64,000 nucleotides of DNA from Theristus sp. LFF4_11. Its lineage: Eukaryota; Nematoda; Chromadorea; Monhysterida; Xyalidae. The DNA lies in assembly GCA_030248135.1 (NCBI GenBank), contig JASANC010003195.1, forward strand, positions 38,927 through 102,926, in the 5' to 3' direction. Shown piece by piece: positions 1 through 11,405 of this stretch. Made by a program: the position numbers and the translations under genes. Every line of letters begins with the position of its first letter. Position 1 is the first letter of the stretch. Under the pieces are notes generated by a model. That model was not told the DNA's origin, made no database searches, and was given only the letters and a program-made list of their open reading frames with translations.

Positions 1-161
1 GACACCGTCAATAGAATGCACATGCGATGCTGCGTTTTTATCGTAAAAAACCACTCAACAAAAAACAACAAAATCAAAGTTTTTGTCCCTATTTTGCTTT
101 TCTGTGCTCTCGTGGCATCGTGAATGTTAAACATTGTTTTGCGATTTCACTAAAGCGCCAT

Positions 162-470
162 TCATGGAGGTTGAAGCGCGCTGAAGCGCGCTGACGCGCT
201 TCACTTTGCTACACATTCACGAAGCAAAAAAACAGCGCGCTTCAGCGTGCGTCAGCGCGCTTCAGTCTTGGAGCACATGCGCATTCACGGACGCGCGCGC
301 TGAAGCGCGCTGACCAGCTTCATCGTGAATGAAGAAATGAAGCTGCGTCAGCCGCTGCGGCTTTTTAGGTTTTTTGCCCATTCACGAACGCGCGCGCTGA
401 AGCGCGCTGACGCGCGCTGAAGTGCGCTGTCATGAATGGTGAAATGAAGCTGCGTCAGCCGCTGCGGCAT
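162..470. repeat. Cluster of GCGCGCTGAAGC direct and inverted repeats
   Basis: GCGCGCTGAAGCGCGCTGA-type units occur several times in both orientations. CATTCACGRACGCGCGCGCTG occurs at 282 and 379 (97 bp apart), and GAAATGAAGCTGCGTCAGCC at 334 and 441 (107 bp apart). It is GC-rich inside AT-rich flanks. No coding potential. Confidence 0.7.
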
Positions 471-781
471 TTGATGTCCGGACATCAAATTTGTGTGTGC
501 AAAATCGCTGATTGTTGCTGTCAGTGACAATCTTTCACAAATGTTGCAAGACTTTTTTGTTAAATCATTTAGTACTTTTTTGACATTAAGTAAACAAAAA
601 CCGCGGCCGACACAAGATTCGTCACCTCAACAAGTCGACAAACTGAAGCTGATGTATTGTTTTAACTTGGTATCCTTGGGCATAAATACAGGGTATGCCA
701 AAAAGTACCGGATTTTAATTTGCTCTATCTATCTCGGGTCTGGTTTGCGCTCGACATGCGCGAAATCGAAGGTTTCAAATA

Positions 782-1694
782 TACAGGGTGGGCCAAAAAA
801 AAGGTTCCATTTTCAAACTGCTGTCACTGGCTGGTGTTTTAATATTATGAGCTGAAATTCTCAGCACTGATAAAACATTCGTTGCCATTTTACTGACAAA
901 ATTTTTTTTTTCGATATATAATTCCTAGCGCTCACTGTGGCTCGAATAATTTTCTAAAAAGCTCGAAAAATCAACAAATTGACTGAAATGAGTGCAAGAA
1001 AAAATTAGTATCAAGATGCGTGATTCAATTTTGAAACTATTGCGAAGGTGACAAATTGGTCTTTTTGGATACCCGTGATAGTTCAAATCATGCGCTCAGA
1101 GTGGAAAGGTCTCACACTTGAATTGCATTTGAGCACCTCGAGCGAAATTCTGATGTTTCACAACGGACCCGAGTCAGCAGCCATGCGACTGCGACAGAAA
1201 GAATTGTTCAATTGATTTTTTGTTTTCTGTGTTGCTCTGTCTGTTAATTTGTTTCTTTTGAAAAGTTTTTCTGCGGTTTGAATAAAAACAGTGTTTCAGT
1301 TTCAGTTTTCTGCAGTTTCGTCATGGTTAAGTGGACAGCAGAACAACGGGTCTGGTGTGCTGCAATCTCAAAGTTTTTCTGCAGTGACTCGTTAGTTTCG
1401 CGTAAAATGCCATCCAGCCGCTGCCGGACGACAAACCTTGATAATGATTTGGATGTCTGTGAGCAATGATTCGTTGTTAAATTCTTGGTTAAAAATCCGT
1501 TTTTTTGAAAATTTGGGAAATTTTTAAACATTGTGCTGTAAAACTGAATCTACTTGACCAAACTGGAAAAAAAATTTTGTCAGAAAAATGGCATCACATG
1601 TTTTACCAATGCTGAAAATTTCAGCTCATAATATTGAAATACCAGCCAGTGACAGCAGTTTGAAAATGGAACCTTTGTTTTGGTCCACCCTGTA
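782..1694. mobile_element. Internally deleted Tc1/mariner (IS630)-type element with ~125-bp TIRs
   Basis: The ends read TACAGGGTGGGCCAAAA and, inverted, TTTTGGTCCACCCTGTA, bounded by TA. Homology between the ends continues about 125 bp inward (TTCAAACTGCTGTCACTGGC on the left arm). Inside, a short frame (1323-1469) starts MVKWTAEQRVW, like the helix-turn-helix start of a transposase, and jumps to a C-terminal DLDVCEQ. Most of the transposase is missing. Confidence 0.7.
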
Positions 1695-1819
1695 GGTATT
1701 GTGGATCGTTGAAAACGTTGAAGCCCACAGAAAATGCATTTTTCAATGTGTATTGGAGGATTATTTTGCTTCACATTGGGATTTAAGACAAGTATCGGCA
1801 TAAAACAAATGGCTTGGAC

Positions 1820-2230
1820 ATGGAACCACCCATAAAGTGCTGCTGAGCTTTCACGATCGCATGGACGCGGTTATTGAGAACAATGGCGCTCACAAATGAT
1901 CAGCTGATCAAGCGCCAACTGGCAGATAATGGTGAAGAAGAAGATGAAGAAATCCAGAGACTGCCTGATAAGAATCTAGATACTGATTTGGATGTCTATG
2001 AGCAATGATAAACAATGAGATCATCGATAAACACTATTTTTGTGTCAAAAATGGCTATTTTTAAAAATTACACTTAAAAATGAAACCTGTGAATTAAAAA
2101 AATAGATAGATGAGTAAAAAAAACCTAAAAAATGTACGTTATAACAGTGTTCAAAATTTTTAACCATTAGGTTCCAGCACAAGCCAGTAAGAGCATTTTG
2201 AAGGTGGAACCTTTTTTGGTTCACCCTGTA
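1820..2230 (+). mobile_element. 3' fragment of a second Tc1/mariner (IS630)-type element
   Basis: At 1858-1900 one frame encodes MDAVIENNGAH then stops, matching the C-terminal end of DDE_3 transposases. A shifted frame ends in DLDVYEQ, related to the element upstream. A third terminal repeat (GTGGAACCTTTTTTGGTTCA then CCCTGTA) closes it at 2230. The transposase is broken by frameshifts and stops. Confidence 0.6.
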
Positions 2231-2263
2231 GTGATACTAACGGTTCAGGTGTTGTACAGTATA

Positions 2264-2403
2264 GGCCCGTTTATACCTGACGTATGCGCATACGGCACTT
2301 CACGTCACGTCACTTTTGGTCTCGTGTTATTGCATACGACCGTTCATACCTGACGTACGTCGATATACATTGTACGTCTGCATTCGTCAGGTATAAACGG
2401 GCC
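2264..2403. mobile_element. 140-bp MITE inserted inside another repeat
   Basis: Perfect 19-bp inverted ends: GGCCCGTTTATACCTGACG and CGTCAGGTATAAACGGGCC. It splits a TACAGTA...GGCCGAATAAAT repeat, which is uninterrupted in the copy at 5296. Confidence 0.75.
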
Positions 2404-4950
2404 TTGTGGCCGAATAAATTAGACAGTCCTTTATCTTCCAAATCAAGGCGAGATTAGTCCGAATGTAGAAGTTGCCTTTCTCAAAAATGATTTTCACCTT
2501 TATTCACACGTTTATTTACTTTTACGTATTTACATGTTTTTCTGTGTGTTTCTTAAATTAGAAGCATCCAAGTATTATTACAGTTTGGAGGATCAACAGG
2601 GAATCATCAACATCTTGATGAACAGACTCTTCATTTTTATAAATTTTGCTGTAGCAAAAACTTTTATCGATAATGCGAATGAAAAAACAAAAACGTTTCC
2701 AATAAGAAATTTTTGTGATATCAAGTCAGAAAAACGTGGCGTGTGGTGGCGTATGTGGCTGCAAGCATAAGCGCTGTACAGATGAAGCTGCATGCCGGTC
2801 ACTAGAAACTGTTTCATTTTTCTCTCTCCTTGCTATTTTGCTTTTGCTGTAAAAAGTTGTACTGTTTTGAGGACTTGAGGTTGTGTTTTCAACTATAAAA
2901 CAACCTCAAAACAATGCAACTTTTCAATAAAAAGCCACAACAACTGGAAAAGCGCAACAGTGCAACTTTTTTCCCAGTGGTATTAGACGTAAAAGCTTAT
3001 TTATAGGATTGACAAATTGACCTGCACCCATATAAAATGTACATGACACGTAAAAAAAGATTTCATGACGAGTAGAAGGGTAAAAATTGTGTTCAAAGAT
3101 GAACATTTACAATACACCAATACAATTCAAATTCAAGCAAATTCAGCAATTCATCAAAGTAGACTCACAAGCGGAATTTCGGGTTTTTTTTCGCAGAACT
3201 GTTTCCTGTCATCTATGGCTAGTATGTACATGGAAGCAGGGTTTTTAATGTATGATGCTGTAGTTGGTGAAGTTTTATAGTAAAAATGCACATAGATACA
3301 TACGACGACATGCATGTAGGTTACTCAACATACACGGAGGTCGATGTTAATTAGAGAAGATAGATGTATGTACATACCATGTATGCTGACAGATAACAGG
3401 TTTATAAAAGTTTATAAAAGATAAACACCGAGTATTGTTGTTGTATATAGTGTTCTAAAACACTAAATTCTCTTAGCTTCTGGTTATTTCTAGATGTTCT
3501 ACAGTGTTTATGTCATGCTGCTGACATATGAGATCACGTGGAATGCGCATACAGTCAAACTTATTAACAGTCGAAATTATATGCAATTGGCTGATTAGTT
3601 GGTGATCACGTGAGGCATGCTTTCTGTGCATGTCAGACTCCGCTCCCACAGCTCCCTCCCTCGCTCCCTCGCCTGCGCAGAAAGCATGCATAAAAGTCAT
3701 TTCTAATGTTCAACCATCATACACACAATTGTGGGTTGTCTAAGAACTGGGTGTTGGTGTAATGCGTGTGGGTGGAATGTGTCTGTCTACTACTCCATCA
3801 GGTCGAAAATACCATATTCAACGTAAAGTAATGTTTACCGGTGTTTGAATTTGTCCCTTTATTGCAGCAGACAACAATGTATGCGAAACTTTCAATTAGA
3901 AGAACAAATGTATCGGGTATGGTTAAAATCAAACACCCATTTGTCGCTAAATCTGTTTCCTTGCAACACATCGGTCCCGTTCCTGTTTCTTCTACGAGCC
4001 CTGTATACTGCGAAAAAGAGTGGGTGGGTGTACGTTTTCTATTATACCAGGCAGTTTCAGGTCTCAACAGTCTCACTGTACCGTTGTGATTTTCAAGAAA
4101 AAATATAAATAGACATTGTAAGTGTAAAAAAAGAGTTGGCAAGTTTTGGTTACTTAATCGGTATGTACCCTGACGGTGTTTATCAAGATGTGAAAAGGGT
4201 TTTTGAATGAAACCATATACAGCGTGCCCGGAAGATTAACAATGGTTTAACAAAAATGAAATCATTTGTGATGGGTTGAAAAAAGAAAACTGTGACGTTA
4301 ACTGTGATTTACGTGCCTGTTTTCTTCAAGCTCGTTCATTTTTATCTCAACTGTTTTTAATCAGTGTTGACAGTAATATTAAACTCGGGAACATGTATTG
4401 GTTAGTACTGGATTGGTTAGTACAGGACTGGCCGGTTTTTGAGACCGCTTTGACGCTGAAAAGCAATCAGAAGAAGTAGTAAACGCTCCCAGATACTGAA
4501 ACAGTCCACTTTTAAAAGAAGAGTAGCAGTAATATGGGGTGCTGAATATGTATAGTAGTATGAAAGAAAAGAAACAAAAATCACAACAGAAAGCTGAAAC
4601 ATCTTCTTGAGCGTTAAGTGGTAAACGTACGCTCAGTGCAGCGTTCTGTATTTTGCGCGAAATTTCAATTTTTCACTTTTTCACTATTATGTTTCGCATT
4701 CATTATAGGGTGGACCAATTCGTCTGAAAAAATAAGAAGCTATATGTAATGGTTGGCTAAAATTTCCCAGCCCAAACGATACACCCGTTGGCGAGCTATG
4801 TAGAGCCGATTCTTATCGTGTAGTTTTTTGGATCACTCTGAAGATAGTTAATAGTAGTAGTAATGTTTTTTTTTAATGCAGTACTGATCCTGAATATTGA
4901 ATGCATGGTTTTTAAGGTTGCTGCTATTTGAATTTATTGCACAATGTAAG
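2404..4950. other. Non-coding interval
   Basis: AT-rich with only short frames that overlap in several frames (for example 3841-4142). The only structure seen is a truncated copy of the GATCACGTGA/GCATGCTTTCTG palindromic MITE at about 3575-3690. No gene recognised. Confidence 0.5.
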
Positions 4951-5217
4951 TACCGTAAAGTCTTGCATATAAGGTTCCTCCCACTTATAAGACCCCCACC
5001 CAAAAGTGGGCGGAGTGTCACACGGCGGGAAACCAAAAAATTCAAAATTTGGACTTGGTCGAAATCCTACCCCGTTTATAAGGTCCGGAATTCCTAATGT
5101 TTGCTTTATAAGACCTCCTCTCACTTATAAGGCTGTCACACAAAATTCCACTTTTTTTCAGAAATTTTTGATTTTCAAATTTATATAAGGAGACCTTATA
5201 TGCAAGACTTTACGGTA
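4951..5217. mobile_element. MITE with TACCGTAAAGTCTTGCATAT inverted ends (copy 1)
   Basis: The ends are inverted copies of TACCGTAAAGTCTTGCATAT, bounded by TA dinucleotides. A second copy in the opposite orientation is at 9461-9726. The interior has many CTTATAAG motifs and no coding capacity. Confidence 0.85.
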
Positions 5218-5295
5218 TATAGCCTGTTTAGTTAGTGGGTTTGAAAACCTAACCCATATCTTTTTTGATGAACAGTATAACACATGACTGGTTAT

Positions 5296-5564
5296 GTACA
5301 GTACGGCCGAATAAATGAGGCAGTCCATCAAGGCGGGATCAGTCGCAGACTAGGAGTTGTCTTTTTCAAAAATGCCAACATAATTTCCAATCATGTGTGC
5401 AAGGGAGAAAGAATGCACAGAATAGCGCGGTTAATTCATTAGTTTAGAAAACGAGTCAAATTTGGCACACAATGTGGTTTCTGAACGTCTTTTTTCTTTC
5501 ATTCAAATTTCGCGCGCTCCTTGAACCCTGAAAAAAGCTGCCATGTTTAATCGGCCATACCGTA
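5296..5564. mobile_element. MITE with GTACRGTAYGGCCGAWTAAA ends
   Basis: The left end GTACAGTACGGCCGAATAAA and right end (inverted) GTACGGTATGGCCGATTAAA form 28-bp TIRs. Fragments of the same family lie at about 2253-2470 (split by a MITE), 24085-24160 and 38655-38735, the last inside intron 1 of the PHD-EEP gene. Confidence 0.65.
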
Positions 5565-6369
5565 CATTATTCTAGCTCTTCATAAAGAATTTCACCAGTT
5601 ATGAAAATAAAACTGCAATAACACTACTTGCGAAAACTCCCTTGCGTTGATTGAACTCGGGGCTTGTAGGCGCATTACATACACGCTGTATTACATACTA
5701 TGTTTGTGAGGAATGTGTCACCAACAAGTGTTGACAGACAGTTTTACGATATTCATTTGACATGGCACATAGTTGAGCAGTATACAATATTTTGTAAAAA
5801 TCAACTTTTTATAATTTACCGCGAAGTTCTTTGGCGATACACCATTCGTTAACGCGCGTCACACCGCACCTGATACTATAAATTTGTCGTGTCGAGACAC
5901 AATAGACACAATACGGTAGCTTATACTATCGTCAGAATGCTCGGAGTTTGTGCATTCACTCTATTCGTACAGTTTTTATTAGCGGCTCATGCATAAAACG
6001 TATACTTGTATAATACGTGTACACAATGTGTGATGCACGTTTGAGTCTTAAAATATGATGAATCACAGCGGTGAAACAGAAGCTACAACAAATTGATTAT
6101 TGTGTTGAAATGTTTGTTTCATGTTTATAAGAGTGTCTTAACAAAAGAGACGGTTTTATATGTGGCGCTAGTGAACTTCTTTTCAGGTTTTTTTCAACAT
6201 GCAAGATCTGCCGATCAAACCTTACATTTATTTCAGGGATCGTCATTCTGCAGGCTCAAGGAAAAAACACACAGTCCGTACATTGTAATTCGGTTCAAAA
6301 CTTTGTTGAATTTTCAATTACTACCAAGAAATTGCACTTTTTTAAGATCGGCTTTTTCAGAATACCGAC
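5565..6369. other. Non-coding interval
   Basis: AT-rich sequence with no supported gene, RNA or complete repeat; the 98-codon frame at 6093 lacks recognisable features. Confidence 0.5.
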
Positions 6370-9033
6370 CCCCCTTAGGCAGTTTTTGAAAAATTTTCAA
6401 ATTTTGACGAAATTAGCACCATTTCACCGAAATTGACAAAATTTCACCAAACCGCCTCGATGCGCTGAGTTCGAAAATCATATTTATTTTTTAATTTGAC
6501 CCGGTTTTATGCTTCAAAAAACGAAAAAACCGTTTTTTTGGGGGATCTTTAGAAAAATGGTTCTAACTCGCCTCTGCATTAAGCTATTAACAAAATTAAA
6601 AAACCAATCGATTTCGCTATTGCTTGCGCACATTTTTCATGTTAACAATGTTATACAAAAAATGCTGTTTTATGCTTTAAATTTGAGAAAAACTAAAAGA
6701 GTATGTGGTTTTTGCCCTGTTTAAGCACTTTTAAAACGGATGCGGAATAGGGTTGCTAAGTGATTCTGAAAGCCCTTGAAAAATGCTACAAGTATGCAAA
6801 AAATAAAAAAAATCGGTTGCCCTTTAAGAAGTAACGAAGCATTACAATATCGGTCGCGCGCATACATAAAGGGTATTTCCCAGTATGTCGACAAATTGTG
6901 GAGCAACGGAGACAAAAACCAAAAACGGGTATTAGGGCAACTTTTTGCGCTGAATCCGAAAAAATAAGTGTCGTTGCGAAATTTTGTTACAGTAACCCAA
7001 TATTTGCAATTTTTTTGCTTTTTGGCTCTTTTTTGGATTGTTTCTAATCCGTGTGGTGTTATACTTAAACTAATCAGGTCAAATTTGGTATCAATCGGCA
7101 CCCCTTGATTATGCGAACAATTTCCATTTAGATACCGCAACTATATTATAATTGCCGTAACCCGCAGAGCACGATTTTTGCTATTTTTAACCATTTTTAG
7201 GCCTAAAAGTGACATTTTTCATCCCTGTAGTATTCTAGTTGTTCCAATTAAATCAAATGTGTATCAGTCAATTACTCTTGATCAGATAAACAACTTTCAT
7301 ATAGATACCGTAACCACAGTTTGACTTTCGTACTCCTTTAAGCACGGTATTCTACTAAGTTTTCACCATTTTCAGGCTTGAAATTGGCTTTATTGTCCAT
7401 GCAATGTTATACTTGAACGAATCTAGTCAAATTTAGCATCAATCGAGTCCCGTTGATTAGGCAAACAACTTTCACTCAGATACCATAATCCTTGCTTGAC
7501 TACCGTACTTTTTGAAGCACGGTATTTTAGTAATTTTGTACCTTTTTCAAGCCTGAAGTTGGCTATTTTGATCCATGTAGTGTTACACTTGAACAATTCT
7601 AGTCAAATTCGCGATCAGGTTTTTGAACACAGGTTTTGAACGTTTTTCTAAGTAAGATTTTTTTACCCAAAATTTTTTTAAGGTTTCAACTTTCAACACC
7701 TGAGATGGTCTTTAAAAATTTGAGGGTGGGGAGGAACACACTTGGAACGGTAGTCAAGCAATGATTACGGTATCTGAGTGAAAGTTGTTTCCCTGATCAA
7801 TGGGAGTGTATTGATCGCGAATTTGACTAGAATTGTTCAAGGGTAACACTACATGGATCAAAATAGCCAATTTCAGGATTGAAAAAGGTACAAAATTACT
7901 AAAATACCGTGCTTCATGAAGTACGGTAGTCAAACAAGGATTACGGTATCTGAGTGAAAGTTGTTTGCCTAATTAACGGGAGTCGATTGATGCTAAATTT
8001 GACTAGATTCTTTCAAGTATAACATTGCATGGACCATAAAGCCAATTTCATGCCTGAAAATGGTGAAAAAGTAGAATACCGTGCTTAAAGGGGTACGAAG
8101 TCAAACTGTGGTTACGGTATCTAAATGAAAGTTGTTTATCTGATCAAGAGTAATTGACTGATACACATTTGATTTAATTGGAACAACTAGAACACTACAG
8201 GGATAAAAAATGTCACTTTTATGCCTAAAAATGGTTAGAAATAGCAAAAATCGTGCTCTGCGGGTTACGGTAATTATAATATAGTTGCGGTATCTAAATG
8301 GAAATTGTTCGCATAATCAAGGGGAGCCGATTGATACCAAATTTGACCTGATTAGTTCAAGTATAACACCACACGGATTAGAAACAATCCAAAAAAGAGC
8401 CAAAAAGCCAAAAAATTGCAAATATTGGGTTACTGTAACAAAATTTCGCAACGGCACTTACTTTTTTCGGATTCAGCGCAAAAAGTTGCCCTAATACCCG
8501 TTTTTGGTTTTTGTCTCCGTTGCTCCACAATTTGTCGACATACCGGGAAATACCCTTTATGTATGCGCGCGACCGATATTGTAATGCTTCGTTACTTCTT
8601 AAAGAGCAACCGATTTTTTTTATTTTTTGCATACTTGTAGCATTTTTCAAGGGATTTTAGAATCACTTAGCAACCCTACTCCGCATCCGCTTTAAAAGTG
8701 CCTAAACAGGGCAAAAACCACGTACTCTTTTAGTTTTTCTCAAATTTAAAGCATAAAACAGCATTTTTTGTATAACATTGTTAACATGAAAAATGTGCGC
8801 AAGCAATAGCGAAATCGATTGGTTTTTTAATTTTGTTAATAGCTTAACGCAGAGGCGAGTTAGAACTATTTTTCTAAAGATCCCCCCAAAAAACGGTTTT
8901 TTTTTGTTTTTTGAAACATAAAACCGGGTAAAATTAAAAAATAAATATGATTTTCGAACTCAGCGCATTGAGACGGTTCGATTGGTGCTAATTTCGTCAA
9001 AATTTGAGAGCATTTCAAAAACTGTGCCTAGAG
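6370..9033. repeat. 2.66-kb imperfect palindrome (giant foldback) with internal ~180-bp tandem units
   Basis: The sequence from about 6370 is mirrored, inverted, by the sequence ending about 9033, with the axis near 7700. Examples: GACGAAATTAGCACC (left) and GGTGCTAATTTCGTC (right); frames at 6776-6967 and 8378-8650 are nearly identical because they lie on opposite arms. Towards the centre each arm is built of ~180-bp direct units starting with GGTATCTRARTGAAAGTTGT. The axis has ~180 bp of unpaired spacer that includes part of an extra unit. No transposase gene. Confidence 0.85.
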
Positions 9034-9309
9034 GTGTGGAGGCCGGGTCGGTCGACTCAAAAAGCGAGTCTTAAATTTCTGATATGAGGGCACTTCACAA
9101 AGGATTTTACGCTTCACGGCACTGCTTGTCACCATACCAATTATGCCAATTACAAAAAAAATTGCGAACAAAGCTTTGCCAAAAGAAATTAATTCAAGCA
9201 AAACACACCAGCGAGGATATTTAAAAAGAAATAAAGAAAACACAAAAAAATAAAATACAGTGCACGACAAACCACTTATAAAAACTGCGGTGTGAAAACG
9301 TTGCGACAC
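9028..9309 (-). CDS. Weak candidate membrane-protein frame between two repeats
   Basis: A 93-codon frame with two hydrophobic segments (LSCTVFYFFVFSLFLF and ALFAIFFVIGIIGMV) and a basic tail. It is boxed in by the end of the 2.66-kb palindrome at about 9033 and the G/C-run element starting at 9318. No family recognised; it may be a remnant or a chance frame. Confidence 0.15.
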   Translation of the reverse strand: MSQRFHTAVFISGLSCTVFYFFVFSLFLFKYPRWCVLLELISFGKALFAIFFVIGIIGMVTSSAVKRKILCEVPSYQKFKTRFLSRPTRPPHL

Positions 9310-9317
9310 ATTGATAT

Positions 9318-10053
9318 ACCGTATTACCTCTAATAAACCCCCATGGGGGTTTATTTCTTCAGCGACTTCTGGGGGTGGGGGTTTATTTTTGGGGGGGGTT
9401 ATTTTTTGGGGGGGGGGTTTATTTGGAAACCATTTTTAGAGGTGGGCAAAATGGCAAAAATACCGTAAAGTCTTGCATATAAGGTCTCCTTATATAAATT
9501 TGAAAATCAAAAATTTCTGAAAAAAGTGGAATTTTGTGTGACAACCTTATAAGTGGGAGGAGGTCTTATAAAGCGAAGATTAGGAATTCCGGGCCTTATA
9601 AACGGGGTGGGAATTTTACCAAGTCAAAAATTTGAATTTTTTGGTTTCCCGCCGTGTGACACTCCGCCCACTTTTGGGTGGGGGTCTTATAAGTGGGAGG
9701 AACCTTATATGCAAGACTTTACGGTAGCTTCCATGGCAAGAAGGAAGTCGCAGAAACTTCTACTCTACATAGAAATTTCCTTTTACAACAGCCTTTTGTA
9801 ATGAAATTGCCATTAACTCATTCATTTGGGGCCTTTGGTAGCACAATTTCATCATTTTCACTGCAACCAGCCACTGAATTCATTGTTTATGTGTATGTTT
9901 TTCTGGGTATGTGTTTCAAACAGGTTTCCAATAATCCCCCATGGGGGATTATTTTGGGGGGGGGGATTATTTGGAAACTTGCCGAGGGGGTGGGGGTTTA
10001 TTTTTGGGGGGGGGGGTTTAATTTTGGGGGGGGTTTAATAGAGGTAATACGGT
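9318..10053. mobile_element. G/C-run inverted-repeat element with 8-bp target duplication, carrying a nested MITE
   Basis: Ends ACCGTATTACCTCTA and TAGAGGTAATACGGT. Flanked by exact 8-bp repeats ATTGATAT at 9310-9317 and 10054-10061. Each end has runs of G around TTTATT/GATTATT, with CCCCCATGGGGG palindromes. The middle is interrupted by the TACCGTAAAG MITE at 9463-9724. The same element without that insertion is at 57971-58420. Confidence 0.8.
9463..9724. mobile_element. MITE with TACCGTAAAGTCTTGCATAT ends (copy 2), nested
   Basis: Inverted relative to the copy at 4951. It is flanked by TA on both sides (9461-9462, 9725-9726); the uninterrupted host sequence near 58111-58125 reads AAAAATACCTTCCATGG with a single TA. 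This directly shows TA target duplication, as for Tc1/mariner-type elements. Confidence 0.85.
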
Positions 10054-10061
10054 ATTGATAT

Positions 10062-11047
10062 ATACAAATTGTTTTGATAAAATCTTGGCGGAAAAGTGGA
10101 TCATTCGAAGACGCGTTGGCTGAAATCGGCATTTGAGAGTGAATGCACATGACAAACGCAGCAAAACGCGTGAGAAAGAAAAGCAAAGCGCTCTTATTAC
10201 AAAAATGAGTCAATCAACGAAATGAAATATTGAGGTTTAGTCATCTGAAACAGGCCAGACGAGTTTTTGTTGTTAATTAATTTGGCGCTCTGTTGTTCGA
10301 AAGTGAAAAAAGAAGTCGATTGTTTTTCTTTGCAACTCCCATGTACGTGTATGACACATTGAGAGAAGATAACTGAATTTTCCATCGTGAACCTTGCAGC
10401 TTTATTTGTTTGTCAGACTTGACAAAAGTAAAAACATCAAAAGTTGATAATTGAACGTTAAAAAATTTAAACCATCTGGGCAGGATCACGCAAAAAGCTA
10501 TTTCCAAGGCGATTTTTCGAGGCTACCAATTTTTGGGCTATTTTTGAAAATGGGAAAAATGCTGTAAGGAGCATGCTGGCTTACCTCAAATTGTTTTTTT
10601 TTTGTTAATTCGTTGTCACGGCCGGGCAACATGGCCTGGAAATACTCTGCAGATACCGTAGATACATGTACTAAACAGTAGATCCGGTAGTCTTATCCTG
10701 GGAATAGCCCAAGGGACAGCTTACAGCTTCAGCTTCTGTTTTTTGGCGGGCTTACTAACTGATTCGAACTTTCATGAATTGAAGAATGACACTCAACACG
10801 CAAATGTAGATAAAACTCAAACAAGTGGTTTGAGATTTAAAAAATAATCGTGTGGTGGGGACCGTTTGGAGAGCCAACTTCGTACATTGTAAGCCCACGC
10901 ATTTCCAGAATGATTAAATGATATCGTCGTCGCAATTCTCCTCTGACAGCGCACAAACTTTTGCGTTTGTTTTTATCGCCAAGCAACCGCGGCACGTAGA
11001 CAGACATATGACTTTGAACGTACGTTCAGAAAATCGGAAAAGCACAC
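10062..11047. other. Non-coding interval
   Basis: No gene, RNA or complete repeat recognised. The 62- and 76-codon minus frames at 10197-10507 overlap each other and show no features. Confidence 0.5.
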
Positions 11048-11055
11048 GTTGACTG

Positions 11056-11397
11056 TAAGGATGGTAAAAAAACCGGATTTTTATTGTGCCAGAAAAAAAC
11101 GGTTTTGTTTCCGTTTTTGGACCTTTTTTCCCAGCACCCAGTTTCCATAACTTGGCCTTCGGGGCCGATCAGAAATTGTGTGTTTTACTGGAGCGAAGTT
11201 TAATTGAGTTTGACACAGTTTAGGTATTTTTGACTTTTGCACAATGCAATTAGGTATGCGATCATTGTCCAACAGGTTTCACCTGCCAAAATTTCCAAAA
11301 ATTTTTAAGGTGAAAACTGGTTTTTTTTATTTTTGCAAGTAAAAAAATCTAATAAGAAAACCGTTTTTTGAAGGTTTTATTACCCATTCCGACCCTA
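11056..11397. mobile_element. hAT-like MITE (342 bp)
   Basis: Starts TAAGGATGGTAAAAAAACCG and ends inverted, TACCCATTCCGACCCTA. Flanks GTTGACTG (11048-11055) and GTTGAGTG (11398-11405) form an 8-bp target duplication with one mismatch. The AAACCGTTTT-rich interior resembles the 17331 copy. Confidence 0.55.
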
Positions 11398-11405
11398 GTT
11401 GAGTG

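Noticed and set aside
162..470. CRISPR-like array
   Set aside because: Repeats vary in length, occur in both orientations and lack regular spacers; the genome is eukaryotic.
6721..7140. 139-codon minus frame and matching 8285-8494 plus frame as a duplicated gene
   Set aside because: They are the two arms of one palindrome, with no domain and inconsistent stops between arms.
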